DNA from: Ornithinibacillus massiliensis
GTDB lineage: Bacteria > Bacillota > Bacilli > Bacillales > Amphibacillaceae
Assembly (NCBI RefSeq): GCF_018310345.1
Contig: NZ_JAGXBY010000001.1
Coordinates: 248,001-312,000, forward strand
Length of the DNA: 64,000 nucleotides
Direction: 5' to 3'
Shown here: piece by piece, positions 35,301 to 43,662 of the stretch
Position numbering within the stretch: position 1 is the stretch's first letter
Layout of the letters: each line of letters starts with the position of its first letter
Made by a program: the position numbers and the translations under genes
Notes under the pieces: model-generated
The model's database searches: none
Told to the model about the DNA's origin: nothing
What the model saw: the letters and a program-made list of their open reading frames with translations, nothing else

Positions 35301-38300
35301 GTAGGCGATACGCTTTTTTATACGATTCAAACTCGAAATACAGTGGAGAACAGTCTGGTTAAGAATCTCGTAATCAGCGATTTGATCCCTGATGGGTTGG
35401 AATATGTAACAGGAACACTAACAGTAGATGGTGAAGATGTTACGGATGAGGAAGACGATGATGCTGGTCATAGTGTAGACGGAGAAATCTTCGGAGCATT
35501 TGGGGATGTCACCGATACCGAATGGCATTCTGTAACCTTCCAAGTAGTAGTTGGGGAAGGACAAGCTGGAAAAGATATTGAGAACATCGCAATAGTAGAT
35601 GGAGACAATATTGATGAGCCAGACGAGCCAAGCGAAGAAGTTCTAGTATATCCACGCGAACCGAAACTAGACTCCGATAAATTCTCTAGCATCGAAGAAA
35701 AAGGTGAGGGTAACACTGATACCGAGAAGTACCAAGTCGGTGACACGATTAAATACACGATCCAAGCCCGTAATACGGTCAGAGAAAGTGTAGTGGAAAA
35801 CTTTGTAATTTCTGACGTGTTACCAGAAGGGCTTACTTATGTAGAAGGTAGTTTGGAAGTAAGCCATGACGGAACAGGAACGATGGAAGATGGAACCCTA
35901 ACAGCGAACTTCGGCAATGTCACGGATGTCGAATGGCGAATCGTAACGTTCCTAGCGACCATTGATTCCGGTCAATCCGGTCAAACCATCCAAAACACGG
36001 CAACCGTCGATGGAGATAATATCGATGACCCAGATAGCCCAGAAAATGAATTTAAAGTCGATCCGCGTGAGCCGAAATTAGAATCAGAAAAAACCTCTAG
36101 TATTGCAGAAAAATTAGAAGGTAATACAGATACCGAACACCCAGAAGTAGGGGACGTCTTAACGTACACGATTCAAACACGTAACACGGTAGAAGATAGT
36201 CTAATAGAAAAACTTACTATACGTGACGTACTTCCGGAAGGACTGGAGTACGTGGAAGGAACACTCACTGTAGATGGTGTATCCGTCACAGATGAGGAAG
36301 ATGATGATGCCGGTCATAGTGTAGACGGAGAAATCTTTGGAGCTTTTGGTGACATTATCGATACGGAATGGCACAAGGTAACCTTCCAAGTAGTAGTAGG
36401 GGAAGGCCAAGCAGGAAAAGATATTGAGAACATCGCAATAGTAGATGGAGACAATATTGATGAACCGGATGAACCTAGTGAGGAAGTTCTAGTTTATCCA
36501 CGAATTCCAGTACTAGACTCGGATAAGTTCTCTAGCATCGAAGAAAAGGGCGAGGGAAATACCGACACGGAAAAATACCAAGTTGGAGATACAATTAAAT
36601 ACACAATTCAAGCCCGTAATACGGTCAGAGAAAGTGTCGTGGAAAACTTTGTAATTTCCGACGTGTTACCAGAAGGGCTTACTTATGTAGAAGGTAGTTT
36701 GGAAGTAAGCCATGACGGAACAGGAACCATGGAAGATGGAACCATAACGGCAAGCTTTGGCGATATCACGGATATTGAATGGCGAATCGTAACGTTCCTA
36801 GCGACGATTGATTCCGGTCAATCCGGTCAAACCATCAATAATACCGCAACGGTAGATGGAGATAATATCGATGACCCGGATAGCCCAGAAAATGAATTTA
36901 AAGTCGATCCTCGTGAGCCGAAAATAGAATCAGAAAAAACCTCTAGTATTGCAGAAAAACTAGAAGGTAATACCGATGCAGATAACCCAGAAGTAGGGGA
37001 CATCTTAACGTATACGATTCAAACACGTAACACGGTAGAAGATAGTTTGGTAGAAAACCTTACCATCCGCGATATCCTTCCAGAAGGACTGGAATATGTA
37101 GGAGAATCACTAACTGTAGATGGCGTATCTGTCACTGATGAAGAAGATGGTGATGCCGGTCACAGTGTAAATGGTGAAATCTTCGGGTCATTTGGCGACA
37201 TCACTGATACCGAATGGCATACAGTAACCTTCCAAGTAGTGGTAGGGGAAGGACAAGCTGGAAAAGATATTGAGAACATCGCAACAGTAGATGGAGACAA
37301 TATAGATGAACCAGACGAGCCGAGCGAAGAAGTTCTTGTATACCCACGTGAACCGAAATTAGACTCGGATAAGATTTCTAGCATCGAAGAAAAAGGTGAG
37401 GGTAACACTGATACCGAGAAATACCAAGTCGGTGACACGATTAAATACACAATCCAAGCCCGTAATACGGTCAGAGAAAGTGTCATGGAAAACTTCATGA
37501 TTTCCGACGTGTTACCAGAAGGCCTTACTTATGTAGAAGGTAGTTTAGAAGTAAGTCATGATGGAACAGGAACGATGGAAGATGGAACCCTAACCACGAA
37601 CTTTGGTGATGTCACGGATGTTGAATGGCGAATCGTAACGTTCCTAGCGACAATTGATTCCGGTCAATCCGGTCAAACCATCAATAATACCGCAACGGTA
37701 GATGGAGATAATATCGATGACCCGGATAGCCCAGAAAATGAATTTAAAGTCGATCCTCGTAAGCCGAAATTAGAATCAGAAAAAACCTCTAGTATTGCAG
37801 AAAAACTAGAAGGTAATACCGATGCAGATAACCCAGAAGTAGGGGACATCTTAACGTATACGATTCAAACACGTAACACGGTAGAAGATAGTCTCGTAGA
37901 AAACCTGACTATCCGCGACGTACTTCCGGAAGGACTGGAGTACGTGGAAGGAACACTCACTGTAGATGGCGTATCTGTCACAGATGAGGAAGACGATGAT
38001 GCTGGTCATAGTGTAGACGGAGAAATCTTCGGATCATTTGGCGATGTTACCGATACCGAATGGCATTCTGTAACCTTCCAAGTAGTAGTAGGGGAAGGAC
38101 AAGCAGGAAAAGATATTGAGAACATCGCAACAGTAGATGGAGACAATGTCGATGATCCAGATAAACCAAGTGAGGAAGTTCTCGTATATCCACGTGATCC
38201 GAATTTGGAATCTGATAAGTTCTCTAGCATTGTAGAAAAAGGTGAAGGAAATACCGACACGGATAAATACCAAGTCGGTGATACGATTGAATATACGATC

Positions 38301-39197
38301 CAAGCCCGTAATATGGTGAAAGAAAGTCTTATCGAAAACTTCGTGATTTCTGACGTGCTACCAGAAGGGCTAACCTATGTAGAAGGTAGCTTAGAGGTAA
38401 GCCATGAAGGAGTCGGTACTTACAAAGACGGTATTATTATGGCAGTCTTTGGTGACGTAACCGATACCGAATGGCGTACGGTAACCTTCAAAGCAATCAT
38501 TGATGCTGGTCAAACTAATCAGACCATCAAAAACACCGCAACGGTAGATGGGGACAATATCGATGAGCCAGATCAACCAAGTGAAGAAATTCTAGTAAAT
38601 CCACGTGATCCAAAATTGGAATCCGAGAAAACAGCTAAGAATGTAGAAGAAGGCAAAGAAGTTTATGAAGTAGGCGATACGGTAGTTTACACAATTCGAG
38701 CACGCAATAAAGTAAAAGATAGTTTAGTAGAAAACCTAGTGATTTCGGATGTGTTGCCAGAAGGACTTACGTATGTAGAAGGCACACTGAAAGTAAGCCA
38801 TAAAGGAATCGGCACGTACAAAGACGGTATCATTACGGCAAGCTTTGGTGATGTAACCGATAGCGAATGGCGTACCGTAACCTTCCATGTGACAGTCGAT
38901 GCTGATCAATTTGGTAATACGATTAAAAACGTTGCGACTGTAGGAGCTGATAATATGGAAAATCCAGAAACGCCTACAGAAGAAATTGTCATTGGGAAGG
39001 AAAAAGCTTCTCCACCAGTGAAAGTTGAGGATAACCAACCTAAACAACCAGAGGCTACAAAACCAGTTCAATCAGTAAATGAAGGCAAAGAATTACCAAA
39101 GACAGCAACGAATCATTATAATCTCATGTTAATTGGATTCTTACTATTGTTGATTGGAACTATTATTTGGTACTGGAGAAGAAGAGAGAATGCCTGA
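32307..39197 (+). CDS. Giant LPXTG-anchored surface protein with tandem DUF11-type domains
   Basis: 2296 residues, GTG start after TTAGGAGG. Signal peptide about 1-42. Residues 45-190 look like an isopeptide/fimbrial-type domain, 190-245 an acidic linker, 245-490 a beta-propeller-like region (GKIYQIDGNDPTVV, LVVDSDGYLWFAA). A DUF11-type domain follows (491-635), then a galactose-binding-like domain (640-825), then ten more DUF11-type domains (826-2235). Each runs EVGDTLTYTIQTRNTV, then ISDVLPEGLEYV. From about 1118 two subtypes alternate with a 282-residue period. Sorting signal LPKTA at 2263-2267, TM helix, tail RRRENA. Covalently wall-anchored stalk/adhesin is the likely role. No sortase gene lies in the window. 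Confidence 0.92.
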   Translation: MRPKRFLNRKMKSGLQKSFIIFMSMLVILSGAIPYTTPLAMAEGSGSQLPVVSKDVDGEESKEIIKGEAYQYNINVMLPENLSNYESITISDELDPRLDIKGTSVLIDKEVNDTYKVDIDGLKVSLTSTTEQLSDLSGKEVKLQITATIKENATTGEKIDNIAQVVINDSTVLETNTAVVIPVNSEEKDVIKQNELKEEDGETGNDEGGYSDKDSRDQLVNKNDSSVSSENLDASINQVDISAESISLNEIDSYGSASNGKIYQIDGNDPTVVKGTVTITGIPDTSLNGLAISENEDFLYAARATSLYRISPDGSAQFVDMLAGGATNAVIYKDKYFHSYLNNDDGKYYLGTYDLTTGEKSSKEINGYDPGSGVGGDLVVDSDGYLWFAANQANAQDTYIAQMNPETAEVIRVIPITQADGTPLEGGVRGISFLPSGEMLLNSGPTNTYFTLFILDPVTLSTTYLTSVNDGGLSVDLASQVTPQFDPFPPALESEKQVEIFEKALGNTDVNNPEEGDILTYTIQTRNTLEEYSILKNLVISDTIPEGLEYVTGTLLVDGEAVTDEEDEDKGQVVDNEIVGELGDIIDNDWHTLEFQVTVQQGQAGKTIDNIATVDAANTEPDNPEAAVDIYPRQPVPDACAVPVALINGEFEEPEGPGTYDNSVAGGGYYYADTVPGWETTDVGRTPRGIIQIMDPDRPSTIPPNTPNQENLTSRFAELNADTHSMLYQELPTVPGQTIYWRLDHRSYTGVDTMSVNIGPVTDDPFNTTPEIERISTGTIWETYTGSYTVPAGQTVTRFGFKAISSSSGSVAFGNYIDNVFLGTEPCVIAEKTVSPEGEVFAGQELTYEVTIKNNGGDIAADVVFEDVIPEGTEYVPGSLKIIDGPGAGDLTDEEGDDAGHFDGEKVIIELGDLPNTNNLPDGITVQFKVKALVDDTVSEVINKAQINYENLLTNESKTTESNETITDLTYQDPVLESQKTAEVLEKAEGNTDLEHPEVGDTLFYTIQTRNTVENSLVKNLVISDLIPDGLEYVTGTLTVDGEDVTDEEDDDAGHSVDGEIFGAFGDVTDTEWHSVTFQVVVGEGQAGKDIENIAIVDGDNIDEPDEPSEEVLVYPREPKLDSDKFSSIEEKGEGNTDTEKYQVGDTIKYTIQARNTVRESVVENFVISDVLPEGLTYVEGSLEVSHDGTGTMEDGTLTANFGNVTDVEWRIVTFLATIDSGQSGQTIQNTATVDGDNIDDPDSPENEFKVDPREPKLESEKTSSIAEKLEGNTDTEHPEVGDVLTYTIQTRNTVEDSLIEKLTIRDVLPEGLEYVEGTLTVDGVSVTDEEDDDAGHSVDGEIFGAFGDIIDTEWHKVTFQVVVGEGQAGKDIENIAIVDGDNIDEPDEPSEEVLVYPRIPVLDSDKFSSIEEKGEGNTDTEKYQVGDTIKYTIQARNTVRESVVENFVISDVLPEGLTYVEGSLEVSHDGTGTMEDGTITASFGDITDIEWRIVTFLATIDSGQSGQTINNTATVDGDNIDDPDSPENEFKVDPREPKIESEKTSSIAEKLEGNTDADNPEVGDILTYTIQTRNTVEDSLVENLTIRDILPEGLEYVGESLTVDGVSVTDEEDGDAGHSVNGEIFGSFGDITDTEWHTVTFQVVVGEGQAGKDIENIATVDGDNIDEPDEPSEEVLVYPREPKLDSDKISSIEEKGEGNTDTEKYQVGDTIKYTIQARNTVRESVMENFMISDVLPEGLTYVEGSLEVSHDGTGTMEDGTLTTNFGDVTDVEWRIVTFLATIDSGQSGQTINNTATVDGDNIDDPDSPENEFKVDPRKPKLESEKTSSIAEKLEGNTDADNPEVGDILTYTIQTRNTVEDSLVENLTIRDVLPEGLEYVEGTLTVDGVSVTDEEDDDAGHSVDGEIFGSFGDVTDTEWHSVTFQVVVGEGQAGKDIENIATVDGDNVDDPDKPSEEVLVYPRDPNLESDKFSSIVEKGEGNTDTDKYQVGDTIEYTIQARNMVKESLIENFVISDVLPEGLTYVEGSLEVSHEGVGTYKDGIIMAVFGDVTDTEWRTVTFKAIIDAGQTNQTIKNTATVDGDNIDEPDQPSEEILVNPRDPKLESEKTAKNVEEGKEVYEVGDTVVYTIRARNKVKDSLVENLVISDVLPEGLTYVEGTLKVSHKGIGTYKDGIITASFGDVTDSEWRTVTFHVTVDADQFGNTIKNVATVGADNMENPETPTEEIVIGKEKASPPVKVEDNQPKQPEATKPVQSVNEGKELPKTATNHYNLMLIGFLLLLIGTIIWYWRRRENA
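35225..38605 (+). repeat. 846-bp tandem super-repeat inside the surface-protein gene
   Basis: The anchor TCTAGCATCGAAGAAAA-like string begins at 35685, 36531, 37377 and 38223, exactly 846 bp apart each time. The second anchor TCTAGTATTGCAGAAAAA begins at 36096, 36942 and 37788, again 846 bp apart. Each unit is two DUF11-type domains. Central copies are nearly identical in DNA; the edge copies diverge. Confidence 0.93.
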
Positions 39198-39205
39198 TAT
39201 TAAGC

Positions 39206-39228
39206 CTATTAGAATGATTTTCTAATAG
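39206..39228 (+). terminator. Hairpin just after the surface-protein gene
   Basis: CTATTAGAA / TTCTAATAG with a 5-nt loop, no T-run. The stronger terminator follows at 39238. Confidence 0.5.
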
Positions 39229-39237
39229 TAAACTAGA

Positions 39238-39293
39238 AACACCTCCTAAGTCGCAGTTAAAAATTCAACTCGACATTGGAGGTGTTTTTTCTT
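39238..39293 (+). terminator. Rho-independent terminator of the surface-protein gene
   Basis: AACACCTCC / GGAGGTGTT stem, long loop, followed by TTTTTCTT. Confidence 0.8.
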
Positions 39294-39385
39294 ATGAATC
39301 TGGGGGTATCGTGAACGATAGATGTTGCACCACTTTTCGTAGGAGAACACTGGAAAGCTTTATAAGTCTTAAACTGAAAGGACAT

Positions 39386-39430
39386 GAAAAAAACAGTCTA
39401 ACCAAATACAAAAGAGTAGACTGTTTTTTT
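39386..39430. terminator. Bidirectional terminator
   Basis: AAACAGTCTA / TAGACTGTTT, flanked by A-run and T-run, so it works in both directions. On the minus strand it follows the MFS gene stop by 20 nt. Confidence 0.85.
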
Positions 39431-39449
39431 GTCCCAGTATGTTTACAAC

Positions 39450-40739
39450 TTATGAAATATTTAGTTTAGCATTTTGTTCATTTAATAATTTTTTGTCAGA
39501 AGGAACAAAGGATAACACAATTGCTCCGATAATAAATAATACGATTAGGCTCAAGACACCTGCATTCGATTTTCCGGTCAACTGGGTTGTAACCCCCATT
39601 AAAACAGGACCTGTAACAGAAGCAAACTTACCAAAGATGTTATAGAAACCGAAGAATTCATTGGATTTATGCTTCGGAATTAGCTTGGCAAAGTACGATC
39701 TACTTAATGCTTGTAAGCCACCTTGTGATGTAGCAACAAGCATGGCCAGGATCCAGAAATCAAGTGCTGTTTCAAGGAAATAGCCGTATATACATACAAT
39801 GATATAGATGAAAACACCAATATTTAACATAAGCTTTGCAGAAAATCGGTCAGCTAATCTACCATATAGAATGGCAAAAGGAGCTGCCACGATTTGGGTG
39901 ACAAAAAGGACAACTAATAGTACCGTTGCACTCAATCCTACATCAGTTCCGTATGCTGTCGACATGGAAATAATCGTTCCGACACCATCTATGTAGAAAA
40001 AGTAAGCAATTAGAAATATCGTTAAGTGTTTATATTGTCTGATGGAAGTAACCGTTTCCTTCAGACGGCGGAAGCTTGTACGAATCGGGTTTGGTTCCCG
40101 CTTAATTCCATGTATTTGTTTAACGTTTTTAATCATTGGAATAGAAAATATCGCCCACCAGATTACGGCGATAAGAAATGCAATTTTACTAGCAGTTGTA
40201 CTGGATATTGGGATAATCCCTTCTTGGGCTAACAAGATAATTGCAATACTAATTAAAAATGGAATAGCTCCACCAATATAGCCATATCCAAAGCCCCTTG
40301 CTGATACCTTATTCATCCGTTTATTTTCGGTCACATCAATTATGAAGGCATCATAAAAAAGATTTGCTCCTGTTAATCCAAGTGAAGCCAATGTGAAGAG
40401 GATAAGTAATAGTAACCATTCTCCCTCTGGTACGAAGATTAACGAAAAGGTAGAGATAAGTCCTAACAATAAAAAGCTAACAAAAAACCTCTTTTTATAA
40501 CCTTCATAATCTGCTATAGTTCCTAATACTGGGCCAATCATGGCTAAAATAAACGTGAAAATGGCAATGGTATAACCCAAGTATGCTGTTGAATCTGCCG
40601 CCTCTACCCCCGCCGCTGTTGCTTGTGCTTTATAAAAAATGGGGAAAATCGCGGTAGTAATAATCATGGAAAAAGCATTACTTGCCCAATCATAATACAT
40701 CCAACTCGTTTCTTGCTTCGTAAATTTTCTTTTCATCAT
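39450..40739 (-). CDS. MFS transporter, UMF1/Atg22-like family
   Basis: 429 residues from ATG 40739 (GGGATGGTG upstream), twelve TM helices. The UMF1 start WMYYDWASNAFSMIITTAIF and the loop GTIADYEGYKKRFF are characteristic; LFYDAFIIDVT and RGFGYGYIGGA follow. Vacuolar Atg22 relatives export amino acids; bacterial members are uncharacterised exporters or permeases. Monocistronic. Confidence 0.87.
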   Translation of the reverse strand: MMKRKFTKQETSWMYYDWASNAFSMIITTAIFPIFYKAQATAAGVEAADSTAYLGYTIAIFTFILAMIGPVLGTIADYEGYKKRFFVSFLLLGLISTFSLIFVPEGEWLLLLILFTLASLGLTGANLFYDAFIIDVTENKRMNKVSARGFGYGYIGGAIPFLISIAIILLAQEGIIPISSTTASKIAFLIAVIWWAIFSIPMIKNVKQIHGIKREPNPIRTSFRRLKETVTSIRQYKHLTIFLIAYFFYIDGVGTIISMSTAYGTDVGLSATVLLVVLFVTQIVAAPFAILYGRLADRFSAKLMLNIGVFIYIIVCIYGYFLETALDFWILAMLVATSQGGLQALSRSYFAKLIPKHKSNEFFGFYNIFGKFASVTGPVLMGVTTQLTGKSNAGVLSLIVLFIIGAIVLSFVPSDKKLLNEQNAKLNIS

Positions 40740-40918
40740 TTCACCATCCCTTAATTCTATTTTATATAATATATTCCATAGAGTAATAGGAAAAGTATAA
40801 AAATTTACAAAAATTTTGCAATAAAGTATAGCCATGAAAAATAATATCTGGTTATGCTATAAAAAGTAAGGCATAACTGGAGACTTGAATGTGAGGTGTC
40901 GACTCTAGTACCATCAAA

Positions 40919-41575
40919 CTATTGTTTATGTATTTGTTCAACCTTCGATGTTGGATGGAGGGTATAGGAATCGGCGTAGCTCATGTGTCTAATGTGACAA
41001 TTGGGTCCTATTTGAATTGTCCTTCCTTTAATTGAATTGGCGATTGTTGAATGAAGCTTTACATCCTCGCCTACAATCGCGGAACAAATTAATTGCTTTT
41101 TATGAAATGACCATCCCCTCTTTTCTAAGCCTACTTCTATATACTTCCCTTGAAGCGTTTCAATTTTGCTTTTACTGGTTAAAGCTATGGAGACGTAGTT
41201 GGATCTTACAATAGCTGCTCTAACAACGCCTTTAGCCATAAAGTGATCTGTTGTAATCGCCTGTTTGACTGATAGCACCCCACTACTCTGGATCGTCATA
41301 GCTGTTCCTTCGTTTAACGTGAGTGAACCGATATTGGTAATCTCGTCAGCGTGTAATGAATGAAAGGTAGAGACCCCTTTTGAGTTTAGTTTGCCGACGG
41401 TTGTATGAGATAGAAATGTTGCACTACCTAAAATAAATAAACTCTCAGACTCTAGTTCCTGCTGAAATGTAACTGCCCCATTAATCCGTATCAAGGCGTA
41501 ATCCAGTAAACTTTCTCTAACGACACCACTTGTTTTGGTCAATTTTTTGAAGCTGTTAGAAGCTTTGTAATCCAA
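40919..41575 (-). CDS. Bactofilin-like / polymer-forming cytoskeletal protein
   Basis: 218 residues from TTG 41575 (GGGAGG upstream). The sequence is a series of short beta strands with repeats such as FILGSATFLSHTTVGKLNSK, SLTLNEGTAMTIQSSG and FMAKGVVRAAIV, consistent with the right-handed beta-helix of bactofilins (as in B. subtilis YhbE/YhbF). No TM. Its promoter is covered by a perfect palindrome next to the marR gene, so it is probably MarR-repressed. Assignment is from strand pattern, moderate. Confidence 0.6.
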   Translation of the reverse strand: MDYKASNSFKKLTKTSGVVRESLLDYALIRINGAVTFQQELESESLFILGSATFLSHTTVGKLNSKGVSTFHSLHADEITNIGSLTLNEGTAMTIQSSGVLSVKQAITTDHFMAKGVVRAAIVRSNYVSIALTSKSKIETLQGKYIEVGLEKRGWSFHKKQLICSAIVGEDVKLHSTIANSIKGRTIQIGPNCHIRHMSYADSYTLHPTSKVEQIHKQ

Positions 41576-41599
41576 TAAAATCCTCCCTTTCTAATTTGG

Positions 41600-41644
41600 T
41601 TTAACAAGTATATATTTTAATGATTAAAATATATACTTGTTAAA
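41600..41644. promoter_or_regulatory. Perfect 45-bp palindrome, probable MarR operator
   Basis: Two perfect 22-bp arms around a single G (41622). The left arm starts TTTAACAAGTATATATTTTA; the right is its exact complement. It covers the -10 and start region of the bactofilin-like gene. Arms this long are unusual for an operator and there is no T-run for a terminator. Confidence 0.8.
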
Positions 41645-41656
41645 CATAGATGTCAA
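41628..41656 (-). promoter_or_regulatory. Promoter of the bactofilin-like gene
   Basis: TTGACA (41651-41656), exact 17-bp spacer, TATATT (41628-41633). The -10 lies inside the palindrome. Confidence 0.8.
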
Positions 41657-41691
41657 TAAAAAATGCCCTTAAGATATACTTAAGAGCATGT

Positions 41692-42111
41692 TTAGGTAAT
41701 GGTAGACATTAGTTTATTTACTTGTACTAGTGTTGTTGCTATTTTTTCTATTTCTGTTTCAGGGAATTTATTAAATAATTCTCTTATCTTCTGTTCGCCT
41801 TGGGGAGTAAGGACCATCTTTACTATACGGCGATCTTTTGGGTCCTTGGTTCGTTCAATGTATGATTGCTTCTCTAGCTTATCGCACATTGCTGTTACTG
41901 CCCCTGGTGTAACATGAAAAAATTCTGCAATATCAGTAGCCTTCATTCCATCCTGTTTCTTCAGCTGGAACAATAACACTAACTGGGATTGGGTAAGCTG
42001 TTCACCCAACGTGATTCGATTGACAAATTGTTGGGACTGCTTCTGGATATCGATTATTTCTTCTATAATATTGTGAATAAGGTCGCTGTTTTGGAGATTA
42101 TCGTTTATCAT
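41692..42111 (-). CDS. MarR-family transcriptional regulator
   Basis: 139 residues. Winged helix with MKATDIAEFFHVTPGAVTAM as recognition region and the wing ERTKDPKDRRIVKMVLTPQG, which is the MarR signature. It lies upstream of the bactofilin-like gene on the same strand; between them is the 45-bp palindrome. It is probably a repressor of that gene and perhaps of itself. Ligand unknown. Confidence 0.92.
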   Translation of the reverse strand: MINDNLQNSDLIHNIIEEIIDIQKQSQQFVNRITLGEQLTQSQLVLLFQLKKQDGMKATDIAEFFHVTPGAVTAMCDKLEKQSYIERTKDPKDRRIVKMVLTPQGEQKIRELFNKFPETEIEKIATTLVQVNKLMSTIT

Positions 42112-42142
42112 GCTATCCCACCTAAATTATTTCATTTAGTAA

Positions 42143-42171
42143 AATATATAGGTGATATAATAAGTTGTCAA
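42143..42171 (-). promoter_or_regulatory. Promoter of the marR gene
   Basis: TTGACA (42166-42171), 17-bp spacer, TATATT (42143-42148): the same boxes as the bactofilin-like promoter. Just downstream lies CTAAAT / ATTTAG, a small dyad that could serve autoregulation. Confidence 0.7.
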
Positions 42172-42217
42172 TTCTTATCTTTTTATCAGCGCATGATCAG
42201 ATGAGCTGTTATATCCA

Positions 42218-42832
42218 TTATAAAAAGATCCTCTTCCTAATAAAAATTTCTGCCAAAAGTAAATTAAGAATCCAACATGACCACACTGCTATGGTATAGG
42301 AAAGGCTATACGGGATATTCATAATCGTATGCAAAATGAGTACGACTATATAAATAGTCATATTGGCAAATGTAAGAAAGAAGCTCCGAGTCATCCATGT
42401 ACTGTGTAAGCTAACTTTTTTCCTTTTAATATTCCAATAGGCTAACACGGTTGTATAAAGCCATAGAGAATTCAAAATAAGAAAGCCAACCGTGCTAATC
42501 CATCCCCCAGTAGCAAAGAAAGAGACATAGATTCCTGGTATGAAGTTTAATAGAATCGATATGACATATATACGCCCATTCCACCGGTGAACCTGAATGG
42601 ATGTGCGACGTATTTTCTTTAACACGCCAATAGGTCCAGTAAGAAGGGAGATAATTGCTAGGAAAATATGCATACGAATCATGAGCAGCCACAGTGATTC
42701 ATTGGAAAGAATGTCATCCTTCCTAGTAAGGAACTTCTCGAACGTAGGGTCAACCATGAAATTCTTTGAAAACGTATGGAAGACCCACATGATTGGAATG
42801 ATGAAAACAATAGTAAGAATGAATTTCCTCAT
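42218..42832 (-). CDS. DUF2306 membrane protein
   Basis: 204 residues, six TM helices. The DUF2306 hallmark is present: LMIRMHIFLAIISLLTGPIG and QVHRWNGRIYV, then LHSTWMTRSFFLTFA. The conserved His residues suggest haem or metal binding within the membrane, but no function is established for the family. Single gene, ATG 42832 with AGGAG box. Confidence 0.85.
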   Translation of the reverse strand: MRKFILTIVFIIPIMWVFHTFSKNFMVDPTFEKFLTRKDDILSNESLWLLMIRMHIFLAIISLLTGPIGVLKKIRRTSIQVHRWNGRIYVISILLNFIPGIYVSFFATGGWISTVGFLILNSLWLYTTVLAYWNIKRKKVSLHSTWMTRSFFLTFANMTIYIVVLILHTIMNIPYSLSYTIAVWSCWILNLLLAEIFIRKRIFL

Positions 42833-42893
42833 AAATAACTCCTCCGAAATTTAAAAAATGTATGGCGATTAGTCATGATGAATATGATCTCCG

Positions 42894-43298
42894 GGATCAT
42901 TTGGGTAACAGAGACATCCTCTCTGTTACCTTTTTTCCGTTATCCGTGATCATTTAGGTAACAGAGAAGCTCTGTCAGTGCCCTTTTTCCGTTATCCGTG
43001 ATCAATTAGGTAACAGAGAAGCTCTATCAGTGCCCTTATTCCGTTATCCGTGATCAATTAGGTAACAGAGAAGCTCTATCTGTGCCCTTATTCCGTTAAT
43101 CGTGATCATTTAGGTAACAGAGGGATCCTCTCTGTGCCCTTTTTCCGTTAATCGTGATCAATAGGGTAACAGAGAAGCTCTGTCAGTGCCCTTTTTCCGT
43201 TAATCGTGATCATTTAGGTAACAGAGAAGCTTTGTCAGTGCCCTTTTCCCGTCATCCGTAATCATTTGGTAACAAAGCCCTCCCCGTTCCCTTGTCTG
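42894..43298 (+). repeat. 52-bp tandem array of terminator-like hairpins, eight units
   Basis: Units start at 42894 (degenerate), 42946, 42998, 43050, 43102, 43154, 43206 and 43258 (degenerate), an exact 52-bp period. Each reads GTGATCA..TAGGTAACAGAG, then CTCTGT, then GTGCCCTTTTTCCG. The ACAGAG/CTCTGT stem is kept: the first unit has an 11-bp GGTAACAGAGA / TCTCTGTTACC stem followed by TTTTTT, and the 43206 unit keeps pairing through a G-T wobble. No spacers of variable sequence, so it is not a CRISPR. Confidence 0.9.
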
Positions 43299-43404
43299 AG
43301 ACTGCACATTAGTTAGTACATAAGGAAGAGCGAAGAAAGTCCCTAAGAATAATGGTTAAGGTCCTGGATAAAATACGAGAATGGAATACATCATGTTCAC
43401 CCTT

Positions 43405-43662
43405 CTAGGAAACAAGCTTTCCAACTAATTTAGATGATGGAAGCATTCCGGCCTTGACGATGCCACGCATTTTATTTCCCTTTACGGTAACGATAAATGT
43501 GAAGGTAAGCCGTATTGGCTTAGTCACTTTCATTGTCCATGTTAGGGAATCCCCGTCTAATGCGGGGTTATCAAGTGTTACGATTTCTTCACCTTGTTTG
43601 GCTGTACCAACTATACGGTTATTCTCCTTCTTTAAATCTAATAGGACGTTAATTTTTACCAA
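43405..43662 (-). pseudogene. Displaced C-terminal beta-barrel domain of the DJ-1/PfpI gene (frameshift)
   Basis: 85 residues open from TTG 43662, overlapping the 3-prime end of the DJ-1/PfpI gene by 14 bp. No ribosome binding site. The upstream frame ends GLWDTTISTPVGK and this frame continues KINVLLDLKKENNRIVGTA, so removing one A from the run 43653-43657 joins them into one domain of the type found behind some hydrolases. It is the C-terminal half of a single gene broken by one base, or a slippage product. Confidence 0.7.

Noticed and set aside
33875..38576. Many minus-strand frames inside the surface-protein gene
   Set aside because: They recur with the 846-bp repeat and contain low-complexity Ser/Pro sequence; shadows of the plus-strand gene.
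42894..43298. Possible CRISPR array
   Set aside because: Units are contiguous with no variable spacers, and the 52-bp unit is conserved along its whole length.
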